Below the pieces are notes generated by a model. The model saw nothing but the letters and a program-made list of their open reading frames with translations, had not been told where the DNA came from and did no database searches. From positions 1,224,703-1,257,895 of the forward strand of contig FN649730.1 in assembly GCA_000310025.1 (NCBI GenBank): 33,193 nt of DNA, given 5' to 3'. Both the position numbers and the translations under genes were made by a program. How positions within the stretch are numbered: position 1 is the stretch's first letter; every line of letters begins with the position of its first letter. Positions 21,001 through 31,600 of the stretch are shown piece by piece. This DNA comes from Ectocarpus siliculosus (Eukaryota > Sar > Phaeophyceae > Ectocarpales > Ectocarpaceae).

Positions 21001-23112
21001 CTATCAACAATTCCCCATTCAAAATTCTGCCAGGGGAAGCAGCACATATAAATAGTCTATGTTGGGGAGAGACACACCGTACATACTTCTCGGGGAGTCT
21101 GCTGTGTGCGTCCCCTCGAAACGTTCACAGCAGTGCCGACGCATGCGCGGGCTACTCGAGTAGCGCTATTTAGGTGCTCCGCGCGGAGCGCGTAAGAGCG
21201 TACACTAGTCCCAGACACGAGACTCCAAAACGCCCAAACTCGCGATTCGGGGGAGGTTCCTTCTACATACATTGTGGCTTGGTTTTCATCATTCAACATG
21301 TCTGCACGTGCACCTCGATGAAACGATTGCTGCTGCTTGCTGTGTTGGGTGCAGCACAGCACCTACCTGCGACACACAACATGTAATGTGTGTGTTTACC
21401 AGACCTATTACAATAATAGTCTATGTTTGAGTGCTCACCTATGTATGCAGTGCACAGAAGGTCGTAGTCGGATAAGGGACTGGGAGAAGAAGGTTGTGAG
21501 AGGAGAGGGGGGTGGGCCAAGCAAGGCAGAGGGGGAGAAAAGTCTGAACGGTCACACAGAAACACCCCTTTATCCCGGTTTTGGGCCGCTCCTTCGCCCC
21601 GGCGAGCTAAATAATCCACCCGCAAAGAATATATAAATGTGATTCTTTTTCATTTCTCAAAACACTCCGCACCCACCTGCAGTTTTTTTGCGCGGCACCT
21701 CGACAGTTCCCCCCTTCCCCTCATCAGCAGTAGTGATAGTATAGGCTTGAATATCCGCCCATTAAGCATTCAAGTGTCTACGGTATAGTCTCGGGTGGTG
21801 GTTATTCAGCAAAGAATATCGAGTTACAGTACACAGCAGTAATCCCTGGTCGGGACGGGCTCTCGGAAATATGCAGACTACAAAGACGTTGCAAAATCTA
21901 TGTAGCAAAGTGTTGGCTGGAGCTTCCCAAAATAGCGAGGACGAACGTCCCTCACATGAGAAATGAAGGTATTGCACCAAAAGTGGGCTCCCACGACCGC
22001 GGGCTCCCACGACCACTGAGTACACCTGTTCAACGGCTCTGCTCCGAAAAGCAGAAAAAACATTGAAGGGGAGCCGCAGAATTTGCATCTGCGGAATCCC
22101 GGGGGGGGGGGAGCCTCTGCGGTTTGTCGAGCGTCGAAGACAAATCGTGTTGGCTCATAGGATTGGTGTTGCCTTCCCGAAACACAAGCCACTATGCCTG
22201 CCCGGAGTGAAAGCCATCAACAACTCGCTACTGATGCTGTAGACTACATGCCGAGGCCTAGTCTATACAGAGGTATGTCGAGCGCAAAACATGCTTGTAG
22301 ACTATGTGTATGTGGGCGTGGACTATCAAAGCAAGACGATCGTTTCTGCGCAAGGCTTCCGGTGCACGAGCAGAATCCTTCGTTTGATTTCGCGAACAAG
22401 TTGTTCTCCGTCGACGGTCTTAGCGGGTGTTCACAAAAACGCTAAATCCCAGAGCCGTTTCATCAGGGAACGATTCTACCTGCCTGTTTGGACGGCTTGC
22501 ATACTAGTCATGTGAATGTAGAGCAGATCCACAACGACCGGTACTTGTACATTGAACGTAGGTTTTCGCACATATTCATAAAACATTCCGATGGGCGTTC
22601 ACGGGCGTTCGTTCTTTGAGATGCCATCCATGAACGAACGTTCTCAATCGGTAATGCGACAAATAAATATAGCTGTAAGGGTGTTTGGTGAGTTGGGCCT
22701 GGGTGACACGCGCGACAGAAAAAAGAAGACCCACTGGCATAAAAATATATACTGCGGGTGGCTCGTGTGTTCGGGGGGCGAATTTCATAACCACGCGGCA
22801 AGACCACATCCAATGTGTGGCCGGTACACAGCGGTTGTATTCTTCAGAAATCGTGCAATGTTCTGGCCAACTTCTTGTTGCAGAGCCTTTCTGCAGGTTC
22901 GTACAAAGTGGTACTCCGGAGAGTAAAGCTATTAGACGGTTGAGCGATGCTACAGCGGCACGGGGATACTCTGTTACAGCCTACAGCTATATGCGCTGCC
23001 GCCCCCTGCGGAATTTTTGTAGGTCGTTTCTTATTTCTTTGCGCTTCATTGCGCACGCACGTATCCGCATCTCAAATTACCATATCTCACTTCCTCTGTA
23101 CAGCAGGTAGGC
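21001..23112. other. Intergenic stretch, no gene recognised
   Basis: Many frames of 70-140 codons occur on both strands, but none shows a family motif, a signal or supporting splice sites. Small items are a 14-bp palindrome GCTCCGCGCGGAGC (about 21177-21190) and a doubled GGGCTCCCACGACC (about 21986-22014). Confidence 0.45.
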
Positions 23113-23532
23113 TCTCGACCATTTCCTTGCTGCGCGAATGATCCCCAGACATCCGAAACACACGCCGCAAATTATTGTGCGTGTCTAGTCTAACTGGCAC
23201 TGCCGTGTGCTTCCTGCCCCTTGTGCGACGACCGAAACAATAAATAATCGGAGACAGCATCGCTACAGAAGCTATCGTTGGGATACGACTTCAACCAGCC
23301 AATTGCTGGAGTGGTGTGGCCGGCCTATCTGCAGAAGCTATCGTTCGGGCATTTGTTCAACCAGCCCATCATCAAAGTCCTGTGGCCGCGGTCTTTGCAG
23401 AAGCTATATTTGTATATCGGGCACAAGTTCAACGAGCCCATTGCCAGAGTGGTGTGGCCGGCATCGGTGCAAGATCTGGAGTTCAGGAATTCCTTCAACC
23501 AGCCCGCCCCTGGAGGAGTCGAGATCCTATAG
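23113..23532 (+). pseudogene. Second FNIP-type repeat locus, with leader and early stop
   Basis: The frame from 23248 to the TAG at 23530-23532 carries four FNIP units: FNQPIAGVVWPAYLQKLSFG, FNQPIIKVLWPRSLQKLYLY, FNEPIARVVWPASVQDLEF and a last FNQPAPGG. Directly upstream and in frame lies CDDRNNK-TAA-SET, matching the MCDNGNKKSPET leader at 17641. The ATG is replaced here by TTG and a TAA (23245-23247) sits in the leader. The locus therefore seems unable to make the full protein unless splicing at GAGACAG (23251-23257) adds another start. The repeats are well preserved, so loss of function may be recent or an unseen upstream exon may exist. Confidence 0.6.
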
Positions 23533-24618
23533 TTATTATTTGTGTTCGTGAATGTTTGTTGTGTGTTTAGCATGCCCTCACTCCGGATCCACTGCTACAT
23601 GGTTTTGGGGAAAGAGGCCGCTGGACCGAATTTTATTTTGCGTAGTTGGATTGGTGGTTGTGCTTATGGGGTACCCGTGTACAGTAGTATGGCTGCTCTC
23701 AATAGTTTGGAGAGACGACGACCATCGTCCCGTCATGTACCTCAGTCTTTTCTTGACCGGGTTGTTTTCGCATCTGCTGTTTGAGGCTACAAAGGTGAAC
23801 ACGTGGTACTGCACAAAAAGATTGTCTCTTGCTCAAAGTTAAACGATGGCACCCGTCGTTGGCTGGTGATGGCGCGTTTGGGGACGCGCGGTACATGCGA
23901 CACCACCTGCGTCGTTAACATGTGTTCGATATATTGGAAAATTAGTGTTTCCATGCAAACATGACGCAAATGTGGGCAAGCCCTGGGGTCAAAGTGGAGA
24001 AACTCCGTTCCTTCAAACAGGCTTTGCGTGTTGTTGTCTTTTCATTAACAGCCGCCTCGTGAAGAATCTACTTTGCCACAAAACATGCCCGCCCCCCGGC
24101 GGCGGAGAACACGATGCAAGCTACTTAAACAATCAAACGGTCGGTCCCGGCTCGCATCGCCCTTCTCTTCCGGCATGAGGCGGTCTCGAACGTAAGCCTT
24201 CGCCTGCTTTCGAGTGTGGAAGAGAAAGGGAGGTGTTTGTTGGATTGGGAAAACTGCGGGCACTCGGTGTCAGTGCTAAACCTCGTCTCATGCTAAACGA
24301 CGTCCTCCGTCACCACCGCAGATCAAAAGGGAAACTGTTTATCTCACCGTCATGTTTCGCAGCTCATACCGTCGCGCAGACCGCCCCGCTCCCTCCCTCC
24401 TCCATCGGGCGGCGTCTGTGGGACCTTCATCGCGAACGAAACAGCGGGTCCAACACTCGTGTACAGAGTAGAAGGAAGATGTTGTGGGAAGGGCACATAT
24501 ATGCATGAGGCGAATCAGAGGAGGTAGAAACCCGGCGTGTACTTGAGCACCCGTCTATTGACCGTTAACTGTCTTCTCCGCTTCTTATTGCATTTTTTAC
24601 GACGTTCATCGCCACAAG
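23533..24618. other. Intergenic stretch, no gene recognised
   Basis: Nothing with family resemblance on either strand. Frames of up to 96 codons near 23542-23842 lie directly after the FNIP repeats but share no repeat motif with them. Confidence 0.45.
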
Positions 24619-25058
24619 GGTCCCGGCGAAAAGGAGATGGAGCGTCTTCTCGAAGCCCCGGTGGACTCTGTCAGGAGCTGGGGTGCTAGATACGGCTTCC
24701 GCACCGAGCGTAGGTGTGACACCGGCAAAGCTGGCGCAAAGCTTAAACCGTCAGAATCGGACGGCGAAGGCGGAGAAAGGGTGTCCACGGATATGCGTCC
24801 AGGCGTGGACTACAATGAAACTTTTACAAGCCCTCATAACAAACGGCTGGTCTTGACAACACCCGGTGCAAAGCCTGTATCGTACTGTAGTAGTTCGAGT
24901 TGTTGTCACGGCTCATGCAGAGCGAGGAACTACGGACAGCACGTACGAAGCGAGCACTGGCGCAGAAACAACTGAGGGAACGACGTACGGAGCGCGCACT
25001 GGAGACGAGGCGGCGGCGATGAGGCAGGCGGTCTTTGGGCCCGGAAAACAACATGACG
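24619..25058 (+). CDS. Candidate two-exon gene fragment, unknown function
   Basis: Two segments look like exons. 24619-24709 follows a T-rich stretch ending in CACAAG and reads GPGEKEMERLLEAPVDSV..RYGFRTE before a GTAGGT donor. 24921-25058 follows CTCATGCAG and reads RGTTDSTYEASTGAETTEG, then TTYGARTGDEAAAMRQAVFG, before a GTGAGC donor. The first ends after one codon base and the second supplies two, so the phases join. The second segment contains a doubled T-x-Y-x-A-x-T-G-x-E/D motif. An ATG in good context (AAGGAGATGG) stands at 24637, but whether it is the start is unclear. No domain is recognised, and no following exon was found before the tandem repeat block at 25154. Confidence 0.35.
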
Positions 25059-25153
25059 GTGAGCTGCATAACATGCTTTTATTGGCGACACGTGTTCGTT
25101 TTCGTTTCTTCTGCGGCGGCGACGACGGCAGACTGAAAATGTAGCTTCGTAAA

Positions 25154-25866
25154 TTTTGTGGATTCACCACCTCTACGAGGATGTGTGTGTGTGGGGGGGA
25201 GTGGTTGATTCACCGAACATTTTGTGGATTCACCAGCTCTGCGAGGATGTGTGTGTGTCATCACGGCAGTCAACGCCACACGGGACTGTCGGAAATTACA
25301 CCGCGTTTGGAACCCATAGTCCGAGTACGCCAGACTCAACTTGCGACCTGCACGTTGCCACGGGTGAGAGCAGCGTAACCCACATGTTTAAGAGGAATAA
25401 CCAGCTCTACGAGGATGTGTGTGTGTGGGGGGGGGGGGGAGTGGTTAATTCACCGAAAATTTTGTGGATTCACCAGCTCTGCGAGGATGTGTGTGTGTCA
25501 TCAGGGCAGTCAACGCCACACGGGACTGTCGGAAATTACACCGCGTTTGGAACCCATAGTCCGAATACGCCGGACTGAACTTGCGACCTGCACGTTGCCG
25601 CGGGTGAGAGCAGCGTAACCCACATGTTTAAGAGGAATAACCAGCTCTACGAGGATGTGTGTGTATGGGGGGGGGGAGTGGTTAATTCACCGAATTTTTT
25701 GTGGATTCGCCAGCTCTACGAGGATGTGTGTGTGTGTGGGGGGGGGATGGTTGATTCACCGAAATTTTTGTGGATTCGCCAGCTCTACGAGGATGTGTGT
25801 GTGTGTGTGTGTGGGGGGGGGGGGTTGATTCACCGAAATTTTTGTGGATTCACCAGCTCTGCGAGG
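25154..25866. repeat. Compound tandem repeat with 240-bp and ~65-75-bp periods
   Basis: Eight copies of a core reading TTTTGTGGATTCACCAGCTC with TGCGAGGATGTGTGTGTG (variants include a shortened AATAACCAGCTC form) begin near 25154, 25219, 25395, 25458, 25636, 25696, 25765 and 25839. Between some of them a 140-bp segment, starting GGCAGTCAACGCCACACGGG and ending near AAGAGGAATAA, is repeated almost perfectly at about 25258-25397 and 25498-25637. Short GT and G runs vary in length between copies. No coding role is supported. Confidence 0.9.
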
Positions 25867-26469
25867 ACTCCTCTTCTCGTTGGGCTTGTCTCTTTCTGTC
25901 GAAGGCTGCCGCCTCGTTCTTCTTTCTCCTTTTGATCCTTTTCTTTTCTGGCCTCCGTGTCGCTCTCGTATTCATTGTCGAAGTTCATCGCCGCTTCATC
26001 GTCGCTGAATCCCTGGGCTCACACAATCACCCGCCAGCTTGGCTCTTGTCTTCCTTCTTTTTAGATTTTTTCTCTGCCCGCCCTGTCCCAGAAGCTTTCT
26101 TCGAGTTGCGGCAGAAGCTCTTTTTTTCGCGCTTCCCCCAGCTCCTCCGCTGTGGCACCGTTTGTTTCGGCTACCTGTGGACGCTCTCTGCTCCGACTGT
26201 CCCGGCGTAGACGTCGCTTTTCTATTTCCCTTACTCTCGGCAGCGGTGGAACACCTTCCCGCGCTCCCACCCCCGATCGGCTTCTCGGCGGTTGTTTCTC
26301 ATGCTGCTTGCTGCTCCTCCTGCTTCCGACCCCGACACCGTTCCGCTCTCATCGCCTTTGCTCCCACCGCCGCTGCTCCTCCTGCAGACGCCGCCCTCGT
26401 CCGCCCAGATTTGGTCGCGCAAGTCGCGCGAGCCGCGGCTCTTCTGTACTCGCTGTACTCGCTGTGCTT
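25867..26469. other. CT-rich stretch, coding status unclear
   Basis: The plus strand is pyrimidine-rich and so mostly stop-free. On the minus strand a 40-bp block near 26420-26462 repeats sequence found near 26940-26985 (GAGTACAGAA.AGCC..GGCTCG), in a different frame, so the region probably belongs to the same decayed repeat-bearing locus as 26470-27236. Confidence 0.35.
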
Positions 26470-27236
26470 CACCTGGCTTCCCCCTCTGTCCCCCGCTTTT
26501 CGTTGCCCGTCGCTGCTGGTGCTGGTGTTGCCGGTGCTGTGCTTACCACCAACTCTGGTGTCTCGCTTACAACTCCCCCCTGCTTCTCCTCGCCCGCTGC
26601 TGCTAGTGCCGATGTTGCTTGTGTTGCTTGTGTTGCATGCTTCCCTGCTTCTCCCTCTCCCCCCTGCTCCTCCTCACCCTCCGCTGCTGATGCTGACGCC
26701 ATGCATTCTTCCTCACTCGCTCCAATTTCGACTGTCTCCACTGCGGCCGCCGTCGTTTTCGCTGCTGCAACGTCGTCTGCTGTCTCGACGGTCTCAGTGC
26801 CAGCCGTCTGACTGTCCCGGCTCGAGGAGAGGATCGCGCGGCCGTGCACAGGAGTCGCAGAGCCCACGGTCAGCAACAAAGTGCTGTCCGTCCCGGCGTT
26901 TTGGCGCTCTTTGCTGTTCTCGTTTCCCCCCCCCACCCCACCCGAGCCGAGGCTTTTCTGTACTCGCAGAGCTTCACCCGGCTCTTGTGCTACCACAGCC
27001 AACGCGTTATACATCGGCGTCACTTCGCCTGAATCGTCCTCTCCAGCTGCCTGCACCGCCACGCACCTTTCACCAAGGCCTCTCGCGCCGGAACAGGCTG
27101 CTCATGCTCCGTCTCTGTTACGGGCGTCACAGCCTTGACCACGGCCTGCGCAGATGCAGGCGCCGCCACCGCCTCATCTGGCTGAGTGCCAGTCACCTGT
27201 GTGGCCGCGAGCTCTTGCGAAAGGTCCGGAACCTAT
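26470..27236 (-). pseudogene. Possible Glu/Ala-rich coding fragment, frameshifted
   Basis: After a CTATAG acceptor-like site the minus strand reads VPDLSQELAATQVTGTQPDE, then AVAAPASAQAVVKAVTPVTE, to AREALVKG. The frame then shifts near 27065 and continues in another frame as AAGEDDSGEVTPMYNALAVV to NEKRGTEGEAR, stopping at about 26470. A donor-like AG|GTGAAG overlaps that stop. Composition (Ala, Glu, Thr, Gly, Val) fits a disordered protein region and is more protein-like than the Leu/Pro/Arg frame on the plus strand. There are internal repeats (AGEEKQGG, AEGEEEQGG). No domain is recognised. It could be a pseudogene, an exon with a sequencing error, or a chance open frame in biased DNA. Confidence 0.3.
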
Positions 27237-28686
27237 AGAAACGAGTGGTCAAAGGGGTGGAGCGGGTATCAGTTTTCAAACAGCGTTCAACATTTCTTTG
27301 TGCGTTCTGGCTGCGGTGCTTGTCAATAGTGGCCAACACGGGAGGGTGTAACAATCCCTACTCTTTTTTTTCATATGATTGGCTCCATCGCCCGCCACTT
27401 TCTCGATCTCTCCAGAACTCAAGTTTCAGACAATTGCGCTTTGGAATCGCCAACAACCACCTCGTGGTCATGAACACCTCCGCTCCCGCTCCCACCACCA
27501 CTCCCACCCCCGGTTGCCGCCGCTACGCGCATCCGCTATGCTTTCCGACAGAGCACTGCATGCTATGGTATGTCCGACCCCCCTCCCGCCCCCAGAAACA
27601 TGACCCGTATCTGGTATATCGTCGCCTGTATGGGTGGGAGCGTGCTCCAACTTCAATCGGTGAAGGGGACATCGGTTAGGTTTTGTTTGTCTTTTGCTTC
27701 GTTCACATTGACGAGACAGGGGCTTGCCAACGGCGAAACAACGTGGTGACCATTACCACAAACGCTCCCCGGGAATGCATTCATACAGTGTACACGCTCT
27801 TGCCAGGCAGGTGAGACTTGACTACATAGTTTCTATTTATTTTTTTCCCCGGCTCGATTGTCTCCCGGCTTGTTAGGTGTGACCTGCTCTCAAGCCTGTT
27901 CAAGGATTTTATGAGTCAATTTTTGTTCCGGTTCGATTTCAAAACTGACGTGTTGCACCCTTTTGGGGTAGAATATTCATGCAGTTGGCCCGTAGACAAG
28001 GCGTCCGCGTCATTTGGACTGGGACGGATATTTGAAGGCACTGAGCACAGACCGAAACGTTTGTTACCAACTTCAAGGCAAGAACAACGCACAACTGAAA
28101 CAGTCAAGGACCTTCAGGGCGCCCCTCTCTATTCTACACAATAATCACGTCTAAATCGGTGTGTTTCTTTCGCACTGAATGCAATAATATTATGAAGACG
28201 AGCTGCGAGAAACTCCAGGTGCCCGTCCCCTATCCCCCCCTTCCACCCACACGTCCAGCATGTCAGGGAAAGCTACACAGATTACAAAGCCTGATGTGCA
28301 GCAAAAAAACATGTGTCCGCCAATGCCATTGTTTTTGCACTAGAGAACCACTACTACATACAGAGACAAGTGTTTGAAACGCTATTGGAGAAGCGAAGAC
28401 ACAGACACCCTACTTTACCGGTCGTCAAAATCAAGTGGAACCAAGCACACTGAAAAACGAAGATCTCGAACGATAGACTATATGGGATTCGACTTCACAA
28501 GAATATATACTTTCGGCAACAGACGCGATGGAGGTTCTCACAAACGTACGCACACGTCGACGCGCCTCCGGCTGGCAACCCTACCTACAGCAGTACCAGT
28601 AATCAGCGCGCTCAATCGCTTCTTCTGCTTCAGACAATCTGTTTGATATATGCTGCTCAAGACCGCGAGAAACAAGTTACTCGGCC
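27237..28686. other. Intergenic stretch, no gene recognised
   Basis: No coding region with family resemblance. It includes the 3' flank of the minus-strand membrane protein gene that ends at 28687. Confidence 0.45.
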
Positions 28687-31600
28687 TCAATCTGCTTCTC
28701 GATCCGTACGGGCATCTGGCCCCCCGTTCCCATAGTGATTGATGATTTCTCTCCTGTTGCGGCTCAACAGGCCTGCCAGCCTGCCCCCGCCGGCGCGGCT
28801 GCTCGCGGGGGTGTTTGAGCTCACCACGCTGCTAGTGGTTTCGCCGCGCGCGGTGGCGGCGGCGGCAGCGCCGGCCGGCGAAGAACAAAGCGGCGCCAAC
28901 GCCTCCGGGAAAAACGACCGCTTCGCGTTGCCCGCGAAACCGCCGCCGCCGCCGCCGCCGCCCCCCAAGCCACCGAAGCTCCACCCCGAGTCGCCGCCCA
29001 AGGAGCTGCCCGACAGCGACCTGAAGTCCCTCGTGAAGGACGGAACGTTGAGGCTGTCTCTGGGCGATTGTCCTGCAGCTTGGCCCCGCTCTCCTTTGGT
29101 CGCCGCGCCGGACGATGACTCCCAAACCCGAATGTTTCCTCCCACCGCCTTGTTCGGTGGTGGTTGCGTCGCGAACAGGCCAACCTGCACCATTGCGTTG
29201 GTTCACGTGCACCAGAAAACGAAATCATGACACGTGAGGTTCAGGGGAGGGGTGTTATGACGCAGTAAGACCTGCTGTGATGGGGTGCCATGGCGACCCC
29301 TGTATCCGCACCTCGCAGTACCCACCAACGGCACCATTCTCCAAGTGTGTTGCGTTGAGAGACAAGGTTGACTGGCGGGCGCGATAGTGCAACTACTGCG
29401 CGGTGCACACCCTCTCCCCCTTTCTCTGTTCCGGGTGCCTGTTGGACCGCCGTTGGACCGCTCTTCACCCCCCCTCCTTTCCACACGCATGCAATCAATA
29501 TCATTAGGAAACGGTAGTGCTTTTCGCTCCAGGTCCGTAAACGTAGTCTGTCAAATGAAGTAAAATTACGGGTGCATGAACGAGTGGTGTCATTTTCCCC
29601 ACCTGGCCCTCCAACGGCAACAGCTTGCGGACACCTCCCAGTGGGGACATCTTGGTCGCGACCCTCTCCACAGGAGTAGCAGCAGCAGCAGCAGTTCCGC
29701 TTTCTCGTTCCCGTCCTCCCACGTGTCCTCGACCGCTCCCCCGGCCGGTGGCGGCCGGCGTGGGTCGCGTTTTCGACGTCACGGAGCCCCCCCACGCCTT
29801 CTCTGGGCCCCCGTTCCCGTAGTGATCGATGATTTCTCTCCTGTTGCGGCTCAACAGGCCTGCCAGCCTGCCCCCGCCGGCGCGGCTGCTCGCGGGCGTG
29901 TTCGAGCTCACCACGCTGCTAGTGGTTTCGCCGCGCGCGGTGGCGGCGGCGGCAGCGCCGGCCGGTGAAGAACAAAGCGGCGCCAACGTCTCCGGGAAAA
30001 ACGACCGCTTCGCGGTGCCCGCGAAACCGCCGCCGCCGCCGCCGCCGCCCCCCAAGCCACCGAAGCTCCACCCCGAGTCGCCGCCCAAGGAGCTGCCCGA
30101 CAGCGACCTGAAGTCCCTCGTGAAGGAAGGAGCGTTGAGGCTGTCTCTGGGCGATCGTCCGGCAGCTTGGCCCCGCCCTCCTTTGGTCGCGGCGCCGGAC
30201 GATGACTCCCAAACCCGAATGTTTCCTCCCAACGCCTTGTTCGGTGGCGGTTGCGTCGCGAACAGGCCAACCTGCACCATTGCGTGGGTTCACGTGCACC
30301 AGAAAATGCAATCATGATGGGTTTGCTAACGTGTTCAGCAGGGGAGGAGAGAGGTGTTACGACGCAAAAAAAATGTTTCTGATGGGGGTGTCGGCGAGCT
30401 CCATGTATCGACACCTTTTGCCGCTGGCTCCTCACATCTTGCAACCCGTCGCGTGTTGCGTTGAGGGACAAGCTCAAGGTTGGCTGGCGGGCGCTCTACT
30501 ATCGCAGCTCTGCTGGTGCGTACCATACAGCGGTGTCAGGTGTCATTTTTCCCCACCTGGCCATACAACGGGAAGAGCTTGTCGACATCACCCGGCACCG
30601 ACTTCTTCGTCGCGACCCTCTCAGCAGTAGTTCCGCTTTCCCGTTCCCGTCGTACCCCGTGTCCTCGACCGCGCCCCCCGCTCCCACCGCCGGCGGCCTG
30701 CTTGTTGGTGCCCTCCTCTCCTTCGGCCGCCCTCCCTCCTCTCCTTCCGGCCGGCGTGGGGCCAGGTTTCGACGACGCCGCGGAGCAAACCTGGCCAAGG
30801 ATAACGCCTCCGCCAGACTTTCGGGTTGCGGGATCAGGACCCGACGAGGCGCGGTCCCTCGGGAGCGCCAGCATCTCTCCTGACGTCGCACCGGGATCTG
30901 CGCTTAAACGGGACGAGGAGGTCATCCCAACGGCGATGCCCCCGGCGCCACCGCCATCGTCCGCGTACGTGTTTGTCGTCCGTTGACTCATCAGGTCGCT
31001 GAACCTTAGAGGCTTCGTTGGAGGATCCTGGGCGGCGAGAGAACGGTCGTGCCCTCCTTTGGTCAATCCCAGCGACTGCGGCCTGGTACCCGGCTTTCTG
31101 CCCCTCTCGTCTTCCTGCACTGCTATCCCCGTCGGCATCGTCTTGAGCGCGGTCTCGCTGAGATACGCTGCAGAAGCCGGGCCGCCTCCGTCCTCCCTCC
31201 CCGATGCCCAGGAGGCGCTAGCGCGCACGACCGGGTATCCGGGGTCCTCTCCCGCTTTTTCCCTCGACCGCCCGTTACCCGCTTTGTTCGGGCCCAGCGA
31301 TTGCGGCGGCGTAGTAGCCGGCTTTCTGCCCCGCTCGTCTGCTGGCGGCTGCCCTTTGCCCGCCGGCATCGTCTTGAGCACAGTCTTGCCGGCGTAAGAC
31401 GCGCCGCCCCCCGCCGCCGCCGAGGATGCCCAGGAAGCGCTAGCCCGTACCACCGGTATACGGGCGTCCTCTCCCGCCGCTTTGCTCGACCGATCGTGGC
31501 CTCCGTTCTGCGGGCCCCCCGCCGTCGGAGCTGCGCCCCCCCCTCCCGTCGAGGACGCCCAAGACATGCTTGCCCGCACCACCCGACTTTTGGGGTCCCA

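Noticed and set aside
25154-25866. CRISPR array
   Set aside because: The repeats are long, imperfect and contain microsatellite runs, with no unique spacers of constant length, and the window is eukaryotic.
25156-25935. Cys/Val-rich frames of 65-140 codons such as EDVCVWGG repeats
   Set aside because: They are readings of the GT-rich minisatellite, changing frame between units.
28739-30317. Two nearly identical plus-strand frames of 162-163 codons with poly-Pro
   Set aside because: They are antisense to the last two exons of the membrane protein gene. Their similarity is explained by the tandem duplication, and poly-Pro is the reverse of poly-Gly.
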